NCBI RefSeq assembly: GCF_005887615.1
Contig: NZ_VANS01000003.1
Location: forward strand, 186,001 to 250,000
Source: Sulfitobacter sabulilitoris
GTDB lineage: Bacteria > Pseudomonadota > Alphaproteobacteria > Rhodobacterales > Rhodobacteraceae
Direction: 5' to 3'
Length of the DNA: 64,000 nucleotides
Below are positions 7,839 to 15,279 of the stretch, one piece after another (the stretch's first letter is position 1; each line of letters begins with the position of its first letter). A program made the position numbers and the translations under genes. Under the pieces are notes generated by a model. The model saw only the letters and a program-made list of their open reading frames with translations. It was not told the DNA's origin and ran no database searches.

Positions 7839-9200
7839 ATGATGAACAGACGTCAACTTTTGGGGGCCGGTGCGGCGGGGGCGACCACGCTCGTGTCAAG
7901 CCGGGCCTGGGGCCAGACCCTGAACATGGGGCTGCCCGAAGCGGCACAGATGGACAGCGCGGCGACCCAACCGCCGGTCCGACCGTCCAGCGGGCCGGAT
8001 TACAATCCGGTCGTCACGCTGAACGGCTGGACCTTGCCCCACAGGATGAACAACGGGGTCAAGGAATTCCATCTTGTCGCCGAACCGGTGGAGCGCGAAC
8101 TGGCCGATGGCATGACCGCCTACCTGTGGGGCTATAACGGCCAGTCCACGGGTCCGACCATCGAAGCGGTGGAGGGCGACCGGGTGCGGATCTTCGTCAC
8201 CAACCGGCTGCCGGAACATACCACCGTGCATTGGCACGGCATGATCCTTCCCTCGGGCATGGACGGGGTTGGCGGGCTCAGCCATCCCGGCATCCCGCCG
8301 GGCAAGACCTATGTCTACGAATTCGACCTGATCAAATCGGGCACCTTCATGTATCACCCGCACGGCGACGAGATGGTGCAGATGGCGATGGGCATGATGG
8401 GCATGTTCGTGGTCCACCCCAGGGACCCGGCCTTTCGGCCCGTGGACCGCGATTTCCTGATCATGCTGAACGCCTTCGACATCGATCCGGGCACATATGT
8501 GCCGCGTGTCATGACGATGACGGATTTCAACCTCTGGACGTGGAACAGCCGGATCTTTCCCGATATCGATCCGCTGGTCGTCAATCGCGGCGACCGGGTG
8601 CGCGTGCGGGTCGGCAACCTGACCATGACCAACCACCCGATCCACATGCACGGCTATGATTTCAAGGTCAGCTGCACCGACGGCGGCTGGGTGCCGGAGG
8701 CCGCGCAATGGCCCGAGGTGTCCATCGATATCCCCGTGGGCGCGATGCGGGCCTTCGATTTCACCGCCGATCACCTGGGCGACTGGGCGATCCACTGTCA
8801 CAAGTCGCACCACACGATGAACGCGATGGGCCACGACGTGCCGACCTTCATCGGCGCCGACAAGACCGCTCTGACCGCCAAGATCCGCAAACACCAGCCC
8901 GAATACATGCCCATGGGTACGGCGGGTATGGCCGACATGGGCACGATGGAGATGCCGCTGCCCGACAACACCATCCCGATGATGACCGGCTGGGGCCCCC
9001 ACGGCCCGATTGAAATGGGCGGCATGTTCTCGGTCGTGAAGGTGCGCGAGGGCATCGGCGCGGAGGATTACAGCGATCCCGGCTGGTACGAAAACCCGCC
9101 GGGCGAGCAGGCCTACGAATGGACCGGCAAGCTGCCTGATTTCGCCTCGAACGACAGTCCCGAAACACGGCTCACGCCAAGACCCGCCTCAAAGGGCTGA
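7839..9200 (+). CDS. Multicopper oxidase, Tat-exported (copper-resistance type)
   Basis: A 453-residue periplasmic copper oxidase. It begins with a Tat signal (NRRQLLGAGAAGATTLV). The copper ligands are visible in order: HWHG at residues 131-134, HPH at 173-175, HPIHMH at 266-271, and HCHKSHHTMNAM at 319-330, which supplies the trinuclear and type 1 ligands including the axial Met. A Met-rich stretch after residue 345 (MPMGTAGMADMGTMEM) is typical of copper-tolerance oxidases such as CueO/CopA. The start at 7839 is chosen because AAAGGA lies 8 bp upstream; an in-frame ATG at 7821 overlaps the previous stop. The probable role is oxidation of Cu(I) in the periplasm. Confidence 0.93.
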   Translation: MMNRRQLLGAGAAGATTLVSSRAWGQTLNMGLPEAAQMDSAATQPPVRPSSGPDYNPVVTLNGWTLPHRMNNGVKEFHLVAEPVERELADGMTAYLWGYNGQSTGPTIEAVEGDRVRIFVTNRLPEHTTVHWHGMILPSGMDGVGGLSHPGIPPGKTYVYEFDLIKSGTFMYHPHGDEMVQMAMGMMGMFVVHPRDPAFRPVDRDFLIMLNAFDIDPGTYVPRVMTMTDFNLWTWNSRIFPDIDPLVVNRGDRVRVRVGNLTMTNHPIHMHGYDFKVSCTDGGWVPEAAQWPEVSIDIPVGAMRAFDFTADHLGDWAIHCHKSHHTMNAMGHDVPTFIGADKTALTAKIRKHQPEYMPMGTAGMADMGTMEMPLPDNTIPMMTGWGPHGPIEMGGMFSVVKVREGIGAEDYSDPGWYENPPGEQAYEWTGKLPDFASNDSPETRLTPRPASKG

Positions 9201-9256
9201 CCGCCCCGGGGGCGGCTCCGAACCACAATTGTCAAACCAAACAGGAAAGAAACAAC

Positions 9257-10012
9257 ATGAAACATCTTCTTATGACAACAACCGCCACCCTTGCGCTGGT
9301 CCTCGCGGCGCCCGTCTTTGCCGTCGGGGCGCACGATGCCGGCCACGACAAGGCCGGGGACCACGGCGCGGACCACATGGCGATGATGGTCGGCCAGCCT
9401 GGCACGGCGCAGGACGTGGACCGCACCATCGAGGTCGCGATGCGCGAGACAGACGACGGACGGATGATCTTCGAGCCGGCAATGTTCGACATCGAACCGG
9501 GCGAGACGATCCGTTTCGCGGTCGAAAACAGGGGCGAGCTTGAGCACGAGTTCGCCATCGACACGATGGCGCGCAATGTCGAGCACAAGGCGATGATGGC
9601 CGAGATGGACATGGAACACGACGATCCGAACTCCGTCCGGCTTGACCCCGGTGCCTCCGGCGAGGTGATCTGGACCTTTGCGAACGAAGGCGCCTTCGAA
9701 GTCGCCTGCCTGATCCCCGGCCATTATGAAAGCGGCATGCACGGGCCGATCACCGTCGGACACGGCATGCCCCACTCCGACGGCGCGACGCAGGTGTCGC
9801 TGACGTATTCGACCGGAACCGTCAAGAAAATCGACGCCAAGGCCGGCAAGGTGACCGTGATCCACGGTCCCTTGGCCAACCTCGACATGCCGGCGATGAC
9901 CATGGTTTTCCGCGCCGACGAAACGGTTCTGGCCAAGCTGGCAGAGGGGCAGGAGATCGAATTCGTCGCGGATCGCGTCAAGGGCAAGCTGACCATTACA
10001 GCCGTCAAATGA
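9257..10012 (+). CDS. Cupredoxin-CusF fusion protein, exported
   Basis: A 251-residue periplasmic protein with a signal peptide (MKHLLMTTTATLALVLAAPV to about residue 22) and a His/Asp-rich linker (residues 25-45). A plastocyanin-like domain follows with type 1 copper ligands: His in ELEHEF near residue 97, then Cys151, His156 and Met161 in CLIPGHYESGM. The C-terminal part (about 183-251) is a CusF-like domain with HGPLANLDMPAMTMVF, which keeps the His and the MTM pair but has Met where E. coli CusF has the Cu-stacking Trp. One chain thus carries both an electron-transfer copper site and a Cu(I) chaperone site. AGGAAAG precedes the start. The likely partner is the multicopper oxidase encoded just upstream. 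Confidence 0.9.
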   Translation: MKHLLMTTTATLALVLAAPVFAVGAHDAGHDKAGDHGADHMAMMVGQPGTAQDVDRTIEVAMRETDDGRMIFEPAMFDIEPGETIRFAVENRGELEHEFAIDTMARNVEHKAMMAEMDMEHDDPNSVRLDPGASGEVIWTFANEGAFEVACLIPGHYESGMHGPITVGHGMPHSDGATQVSLTYSTGTVKKIDAKAGKVTVIHGPLANLDMPAMTMVFRADETVLAKLAEGQEIEFVADRVKGKLTITAVK

Positions 10013-10077
10013 AACCTGTTCGCCGGGCGCTGTTTCGCGCCCGGCGATCCGGAAACCGGCACAAGGCAGGACAGGAC

Positions 10078-10335
10078 ATGACGCAGAAACCCAAGACCCG
10101 GAGACACGTACCGGGATGGATGATCTTGATCGCCCTGTTCGGGCTTGTCGCCCTTGCGGGGTGGTTGATGCTGGGGGTTCGGGACATCACCGGCCACAAG
10201 AGCGCGCGCGCCGCCGCGGCGAACGGCGAGCCGTGGGCCGTCGTCGCACGACCCCAACCGATCGGCCCGGCGGCACGGCCCGGCGCTGTGGTCTGCAACG
10301 GCCCTTGCGCCGCGTGCCGGACAGGGGCGGCCTGA
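10078..10335 (+). CDS. Small single-pass membrane protein with Cys-rich tail
   Basis: An 85-residue protein with a basic N-terminus, one transmembrane helix (PGWMILIALFGLVALAGWLM) and a periplasmic tail ending in CNGPCAACRTG. The CxxxCxxC cluster suggests metal binding or redox chemistry. A purine-rich ribosome site (GGCAGGACAGGAC) precedes the ATG. It is the last gene of the rightward copper run before a leftward chaperone gene. No family was recognised. Confidence 0.65.
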   Translation: MTQKPKTRRHVPGWMILIALFGLVALAGWLMLGVRDITGHKSARAAAANGEPWAVVARPQPIGPAARPGAVVCNGPCAACRTGAA

Positions 10336-10512
10336 GCCGACCCGCGCCGGCGTCGCCGCCGGCCCGATCGGTACATGCGGCAGATCGACGGGCTCGCGCG
10401 GTGGGACGCGGGCACCAAAGCGGACTTTTCATTGCGCCACCGGGACAGCGCGACGCCGCGCCCGCCGCTGGCAGATCATGCATCCGTCGTACCGCGTGGG
10501 GCGGCGGCGGCC

Positions 10513-10710
10513 TCAGGCGACGCTGGCGCGATAGCCTCCGTCCTGCAGCGCCGCGATCAGCGCGGCATCCGTCAGTGCGCTTTCGACCGACACCTGGCGC
10601 GCGGCCAGATCGACAGAGACCGTCGCCGCCGGGTCTTGTCCGGCGATGGCCTTTTCGACGGCCGCCTTGCAGTGCCCGCAGCTCATGTCGGGGACGTTGA
10701 ATGTGCTCAT
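10513..10710 (-). CDS. copZ: Heavy-metal-associated domain copper chaperone (CopZ-like)
   Basis: A 65-residue single HMA domain. The Cu(I)-binding loop is MSCGHC (residues 9-14, MxCxxC), and the rest follows the family pattern (KAAVEKAIAG, VSVDLAARQVSV, ALIAALQDGGY). Such proteins carry Cu(I) in the cytoplasm to P1B-type ATPases or to CueR-type sensors. The ribosome site AAGGAG precedes the ATG by 7 bp. It is transcribed toward the small membrane protein gene. No copper ATPase gene is in the window, so its partner is encoded elsewhere. Confidence 0.93.
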   Translation of the reverse strand: MSTFNVPDMSCGHCKAAVEKAIAGQDPAATVSVDLAARQVSVESALTDAALIAALQDGGYRASVA

Positions 10711-10809
10711 GATGCGCTCCTTGCCTTGACTCCACCGCCAGATGCGCCCGCTCCTGCGGCAAGGTCAAGCGCCGTCGCGCGGCGAAATCGGCCCTTTTCG
10801 GCAAAAATC

Positions 10810-10840
10810 GGAACCTTCCACGGCTGGAAGGGCGTTTTAA
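10810..10840 (+). promoter_or_regulatory. CueR-like promoter with dyad between -35 and -10
   Basis: The dyad CCTTCCACGGCTGGAAGG (10814-10831) is perfectly symmetric. A -35-like GGAACC (10810-10815) and a -10-like TTTTAA (10835-10840) are separated by 19 bp, the overlong spacer that MerR-family activators such as CueR/HmrR correct by distorting DNA. It points at the DUF305 gene whose ATG is 47 bp downstream. The dyad spacer is one base shorter than in E. coli copA, so the match is good but not exact. Confidence 0.6.
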
Positions 10841-10887
10841 CCATGGAACCCCTGCCGCGACGCCAAAAGCCGAAAAAGGATGATCAG

Positions 10888-11367
10888 ATGACCGGATACA
10901 CACGTTTCTTTGCCATGATCGCGACCTCGACGGTCGTGATGTACGGGCTGATGTACCTCAACACCTACGCGTTGGATCATGTCTTCTTTAGTCAGACCCG
11001 GATGTGGATGGCGATCTACATGGGGGCGGCGATGGCGATCGTCATGTTGTCCTACATGCTGGGCATGTACGCCAATCGCGGCCTGAACATCGCGATCTTC
11101 GGCGGTGCGGCGGTGGTGTTCGCCGTGTCTCTCTACCTGGTGCGCAGTCAGGACACGGTGGCCGATGTCGCGTGGATGAAGGCGATGATCCCGCATCATT
11201 CCATCGCCATCCTGACCAGCGAGCGCGCAACCCTCACCGATCCGCGCGTGCAAAGCCTGGCGCAGGATATCATCGATGCGCAGCGGCTTGAGATCGACGA
11301 GATGAAGGCCCTGATCGCCGATCTTGGGGGTGGACCCAGCGCCACGCCCGAAGTCGACGGCAAGTAA
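10888..11367 (+). CDS. DUF305 membrane-anchored protein
   Basis: A 159-residue protein with three N-terminal transmembrane helices (FFAMIATSTVVMYGLMYL, MWMAIYMGAAMAIVMLSYML, IAIFGGAAVVFAVSLYLV) and a DUF305-type helical part facing the periplasm. That part has the signature VAWMKAMIPHHSIAILTSER, whose Met and paired His are conserved in copper-linked DUF305 proteins. The start at 10888 is preferred because AAGGA lies 7 bp upstream; an in-frame ATG at 10843 would add 15 charged residues ahead of the first helix. A CueR-like promoter precedes it. The role is probably periplasmic copper binding; the mechanism is not established. Confidence 0.85.
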   Translation: MTGYTRFFAMIATSTVVMYGLMYLNTYALDHVFFSQTRMWMAIYMGAAMAIVMLSYMLGMYANRGLNIAIFGGAAVVFAVSLYLVRSQDTVADVAWMKAMIPHHSIAILTSERATLTDPRVQSLAQDIIDAQRLEIDEMKALIADLGGGPSATPEVDGK

Positions 11368-11391
11368 CCCACACGTCCCGAGGAGACGCCG

Positions 11392-12135
11392 ATGAAGGAT
11401 ACCCCCGCGAAGACCGCCACCCTCTACCGGATGGCGACGCCCGATCACACCTGTCCCTACGGTCTCAAATCCCTCGATCTGCTTCGGCGCGAGGGCTTTG
11501 ATGTCGAAGATCATCCGCTGGAAAGCCGCGAGGCCACCGATGCGTTCATGGCGGAGCGCGGCGTGAATACGACGCCTCAGACCTACATCGACGGCGCGCG
11601 GATCGGCGGTTATGAGGCCCTGCAAAGACACCTCGGTCACGCGGTCAAGGACCCGGACGCCACCTCCTACCGGCCGGTTGTCGCCATCTTCGCCGTGGCG
11701 CTCGCCATGGCGCTGGCGACCAGCTGGGCGGCATACGGGACCCTGTTCACGGTTCGCGCGCTGGAATGGTTCATCGCCATCTCGATGTGCATTCTCGGCA
11801 TCCAGAAGTTGCAGGATGTCGAAGGGTTCAGCACGATGTTTCTCAACTACGACCTGCTGGCGCAGCGCGTGGTCCGCTATGGCTACGTCTATCCCTTTGC
11901 CGAGGCATTTGCCGGTGTGCTGATGATCGCGGGCGCGCTCGTCTGGATCGCGGCGCCGGTGGCATTGTTCATCGGGACGATCGGCGCGGTGTCGGTCATC
12001 AAGGCGGTCTATGTGGACAGGCGCGAGTTGAAATGCGCCTGTGTCGGCGGATCGTCAAACGTGCCGCTGGGGTTCATTTCGCTGACCGAGAACCTGATGA
12101 TGGTGGCGATGGCGGTCTGGATGCTGGCGAAATAG
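11392..12135 (+). CDS. Glutaredoxin-MauE/DoxX-type membrane fusion protein
   Basis: A 247-residue two-domain protein. Residues 1-80 are a glutaredoxin-like fold with the active-site CPYG motif and the TTPQTYIDGARIGGYEAL substrate-binding segment. Residues 95-247 form four transmembrane helices of the MauE/DoxX-related family. A CACVGGSSNVPLGF cysteine motif between the third and fourth helix may pass electrons across the membrane. The domain order suggests that cytoplasmic glutathione-type reducing power is handed to a periplasmic thiol. It lies 24 bp after the DUF305 gene and probably shares its copper-responsive transcript, perhaps to keep cysteines or copper reduced. Confidence 0.88.
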   Translation: MKDTPAKTATLYRMATPDHTCPYGLKSLDLLRREGFDVEDHPLESREATDAFMAERGVNTTPQTYIDGARIGGYEALQRHLGHAVKDPDATSYRPVVAIFAVALAMALATSWAAYGTLFTVRALEWFIAISMCILGIQKLQDVEGFSTMFLNYDLLAQRVVRYGYVYPFAEAFAGVLMIAGALVWIAAPVALFIGTIGAVSVIKAVYVDRRELKCACVGGSSNVPLGFISLTENLMMVAMAVWMLAK

Positions 12136-12412
12136 CGAAGGGGGCATCTGTTCGGCGGGTCCGGCGCCTGTGGTGTTGTCATGACGGCTCTGATGCCTCG
12201 GTCCGTGCCACCGGGCCGTCACACCGCCCGGTCAACGGGCCTGCTGAACGCAAGCCGCCCTTGGCTGATCACCCTGCAACCCGGTCGCCGAAACACGTTG
12301 CCGTGAATGCCGTCCTGCGGTCGGACCGCATGATCCACGTCAAAGGCCGCAGCCGCGGGTTGGGTATATTTCCCATCCCGGCGCATCGCCGGTCCATTAC
12401 CGGAGAGACGAC

Positions 12413-12916
12413 ATGACATACTTGAAAAAACGCAGCTTTTCAGCCATCGCAGCAGCCTGCATTGCCGCAATCGCGGTGCCGGCGGCGGCGCATCCGACGC
12501 ATATGCGGCATGGCCAGATGATGGGCGGCCCAATGGGAATGATGGAGGGTCACTACGGGATGATGGGCCCGCACGGAATGGGCATGGGCATGGCGCGCAG
12601 CTATGCCATGACCACCTTTGATGCGGATGGCGATGGCATGCTCAGCGCCGAAGAAATCACTTCGGGGATGCAAGCGGAACTCAAGACCTACGACGCTGAC
12701 GGGGACGGCGCATTGTCCTTGGAGGAGTTCGCGACGATGCACGCGGCGCATACGCGGCCGATGACCGTGCGCGCCTTTCAGATGCACGATGCCGACGGTG
12801 ACGCCAAGATCTCCGAAGCGGAGATCGCAGCAAGCGCCGCGATGATGCAACGCCGCATGAGCGAACGGCCGGTCGATATGCGCGGCATGGGCATGGGTGC
12901 GGTGGACGACGATTGA
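12413..12916 (+). CDS. Exported EF-hand protein, Met/His-rich
   Basis: A 167-residue protein with a signal peptide (to about residue 26, AVPAAAHP) and a Met/Gly/His-rich region (MRHGQMMGGPMGMMEGHYGM) able to bind soft metals. Three EF-hand calcium loops follow: DADGDGMLSAEE, DADGDGALSLEE and DADGDAKISEAE. The combination of Met-rich and EF-hand motifs is common in periplasmic proteins beside copper genes. It has its own 277-bp upstream gap (12136-12412), in which no promoter stood out. The probable role is calcium or copper buffering or sensing in the periplasm. Confidence 0.85.
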   Translation: MTYLKKRSFSAIAAACIAAIAVPAAAHPTHMRHGQMMGGPMGMMEGHYGMMGPHGMGMGMARSYAMTTFDADGDGMLSAEEITSGMQAELKTYDADGDGALSLEEFATMHAAHTRPMTVRAFQMHDADGDAKISEAEIAASAAMMQRRMSERPVDMRGMGMGAVDDD

Positions 12917-13692
12917 AGAGGATTTGCGTCTGGCGACCGCACCGCGCGCGCGGGACGGAAGGATCCTGCCTCATTCCATGCGCAAGCGCGCGGAAATAGG
13001 CATTCCGTTGTTGGTGGGGCCATCTCGGGATGACTGCCCGCTGCCGCCTTTGGCGTGATCGCGGCACGTCTCATGATCCTCGCCGCCGCACACCATGCTC
13101 TCTGCATAGGACTGCGTGTGGAACGGGGCGTCGGACCCGGCGCCGACCGTCACTGGCGCGGCGCCACCGTCCCGCCAAAGATCTGTCTGCCGGGGTCATC
13201 GGCGCGATCCGTCTGAGCAGGGCGCGTTCGACGGTGCGGTCCTGCGACGGTGCTCCGGCAGTCAGGCTGATTGAAATCCGGGCACCGGAGGCCGGTACTG
13301 CGGTGTGTAGCGCTGGCCCGCTGTTGGCCTTGGATGGCGGCGCACTGCGCCTGACCGCCGGTCCCCGTTCCTCGTATCCTTGCGGCGCACAGGACGTGCA
13401 GGACTGAACCCATCCGGGACGCGGCCGCGACGCATTCCAGGTCCGTCCATCGCATGTGCGGCTCGCGCGGTCATGTGCGGCATGGGCGGCGCGACTGGCC
13501 CGTCAACCGGCGATCCGCCTCGCAGACGCTCCGGTTTGTTGATCTATTACCGGTATCAGACCACTATGAAGGGGTATTCTTGCACATCGATCAGAGGGTT
13601 TCAGCGGCGGCCATCCGGGGGCTCGGGTGCTTTGGTGAGTGGTGACAGCAATGCACGGCCTCGGGAGCATGCCGCCGGAGTGGGGAGAGTCT
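12917..13692. other. Gene-poor 776-bp stretch
   Basis: No frame here has a signal peptide, domain, codon pattern or ribosome site that supports a gene; short open frames exist on both strands but look accidental. No tRNA fold, insertion-sequence end or direct repeat was seen. The right-hand end (13530-13570) is locally AT-rich and holds a candidate promoter for the ATPase gene. A degenerate gene or a small RNA cannot be excluded. Confidence 0.5.
13539..13567 (+). promoter_or_regulatory. Candidate sigma-70-type promoter for the ExeA-like gene
   Basis: TTGATC and CACTAT are separated by exactly 17 bp in an AT-rich patch, giving a predicted leader of roughly 120 nt to the ATG at 13693. The -10 hexamer matches only three of six consensus positions, so support is moderate. 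Confidence 0.35.
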
Positions 13693-15222
13693 ATGGTGGG
13701 GGATGACCCTGGTGCGGCGCCGAAAGAAGCCGCGCCATCTTTCGGGGGTGCGGATTTCGTCTGGACACAGACGCACGGTCTGGCCGCCGAAAAGCTTGGC
13801 TTTGCCATCAGGAGCCGATTACCGGTCATCCTGATGATCGGCGCAGACGGGGCTGGCAAGACTCGGCTGGCGAGGGAGGTCGTCGAACATGGCCCCGAGG
13901 ATCGGCAGGTTTTGTTCATCGCCGATCCGGCTGCGCTGGGGGATGATCCGGAGAGGTACATCCGTACCGTGATGCCAGGGGTGCCGGCGGCGCCGGTGAA
14001 CGGCGGTCCGGGCCTGCCGGTTCTGGTGATCGACGACGCGCACCGGCTCGACCCGGCGACGCTGGTGCGGCTTGTCGATCTGGCGGAACCGGAGACCGGC
14101 GCGCCCGGATCCCTTCGGCTTGTCCTGATCGGTCCGCGCGCGTTCAGCGACACCCTGAGCGCGGTGCGCCCGCACGCGGTCGGCCCGATGATCGACCTTC
14201 CGGAACTTGGCAAGGCGGACATCGAGACGTTCGTCAGGGCGCTGATGCGGCAGCCCGGCAATGACAAACCACCGCCCGACAAGGAGGAGATGGAGCGGAT
14301 CGCCAAGATGTCGCTGGGCAATCCGCGCCGCATTCTGCGTCTTATGGGGCGTCGGGGTGTGGACGAGGCGGCCGCGACCCCGGTCCGGGGGCCTGATCGC
14401 GCCGGGCCCTCTGTGCGCTCTGGTGGGGCAGCGACGGCCAAGGCGCGGCTGTTTCATCCTCTGGTCGTTGTGGCGGGTCTGAGCCTTTTGGGGATGCTGG
14501 GCGTCGGCGGTGCCTATACCTATTTCGGGCTTGGCGGCATGGCCCCCCCGGCAATGGCGCCCCCGACACCGGCCGATCGCGCCGCCCGCGACCTTGCCCA
14601 AAGGCCCGTGGCCGTCCCCCCCGCGCCACAAGGCGAAACCGCCGCGCCGCGCGCCCTGATCGCCCCGGTCCAGGCGATACCGCCCTCCACCGACACGGCA
14701 AGGCTGTTCTATCGTGCGGGCGTCGAACTGGCCGCGAGGGACAGTGCGGCATCGGTCGCGGCCTTCGCCCATGCCGCGTTGCTGGGGCATGAAAAGGCGG
14801 CATATTTCCTGGGCCAGATGTACCAGACGGGCGAGGGCGTGCCGCGCAACGAGGTTTTGGCGCGGGCCTGGTATGCCAGCATCGCCGACAGCATGCCGCG
14901 CGCCGCGCAGGCGCTCGCGGCGCTGCCCTTGGTCGATGGTGTGCCACGCTCGGACACGGCCCCCGCCGTGTTGCATGCCGAACTGCGCGGGTCTGCGCAA
15001 TTCGTCGTGGTGTGGTCGGATGCGGCGGTCGTGCCGGGGGCGCGATATGCCGTCGAATTCGCGGATCGAAACCGCTCGGTCCTGGAAACCGTGACGGCCA
15101 CGGTGCCCGCCCTGCGCCTGCGGACGCATTTCGCCGCCGACGCGTTCCGCGTCGTGCGCAGCCTTGGCGACACGCGCCATGCCTCCGACTGGTTTGTCGT
15201 GCCCAAGCTGGTCAACAGATAG
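13693..15222 (+). CDS. ExeA-like AAA ATPase with transmembrane helix and Sel1-like repeats
   Basis: A 509-residue protein. The cytoplasmic N-terminal half is an AAA/ExeA-type ATPase with Walker A GADGAGKT (residues 50-57) and Walker B LPVLVIDDAH (108-117). After a basic linker comes one transmembrane helix (LVVVAGLSLLGMLGVGGAYTY), then a Pro/Ala-rich spacer. A Sel1/TPR-like segment follows (AHAALLGHEKAAYFLGQMYQ, TGEGVPRNEVLARAWY), and the C-terminus is rich in beta structure. ExeA/GspA proteins use ATP and a periplasmic peptidoglycan-binding domain to place secretins; here a Sel1 part replaces that domain. The start is set at 13693 because GGGGAG lies 5 bp upstream; in-frame starts at 13639, 13651 and 13669 lack this. 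It converges on the TAXI gene. Confidence 0.8.
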   Translation: MVGDDPGAAPKEAAPSFGGADFVWTQTHGLAAEKLGFAIRSRLPVILMIGADGAGKTRLAREVVEHGPEDRQVLFIADPAALGDDPERYIRTVMPGVPAAPVNGGPGLPVLVIDDAHRLDPATLVRLVDLAEPETGAPGSLRLVLIGPRAFSDTLSAVRPHAVGPMIDLPELGKADIETFVRALMRQPGNDKPPPDKEEMERIAKMSLGNPRRILRLMGRRGVDEAAATPVRGPDRAGPSVRSGGAATAKARLFHPLVVVAGLSLLGMLGVGGAYTYFGLGGMAPPAMAPPTPADRAARDLAQRPVAVPPAPQGETAAPRALIAPVQAIPPSTDTARLFYRAGVELAARDSAASVAAFAHAALLGHEKAAYFLGQMYQTGEGVPRNEVLARAWYASIADSMPRAAQALAALPLVDGVPRSDTAPAVLHAELRGSAQFVVVWSDAAVVPGARYAVEFADRNRSVLETVTATVPALRLRTHFAADAFRVVRSLGDTRHASDWFVVPKLVNR

Positions 15223-15279
15223 ATCCGCCGCCCGGCGCGCGCCCGTCCCGGCGATGATCCAACGGGCTGATCGATGGGG

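Noticed and set aside
6658-7947. 429-codon open frame on the minus strand opposite the TolC-like gene
   Set aside because: The plus strand encodes a lipoprotein signal and TolC helices with correct overlaps; the minus frame has no ribosome site or domain and is a high-GC shadow.
10764-10769. TTGACC (read on the minus strand) upstream of the copper chaperone gene as a CueR-type -35 with TTGCC half-site
   Set aside because: The opposing half-site is degenerate and no -10 is visible at the right distance, so it was not called a promoter.
13030-13407. 125-codon plus-strand frame in the gene-poor stretch
   Set aside because: Amino acid composition is arginine-rich and irregular, there is no ribosome site, and no domain is visible.
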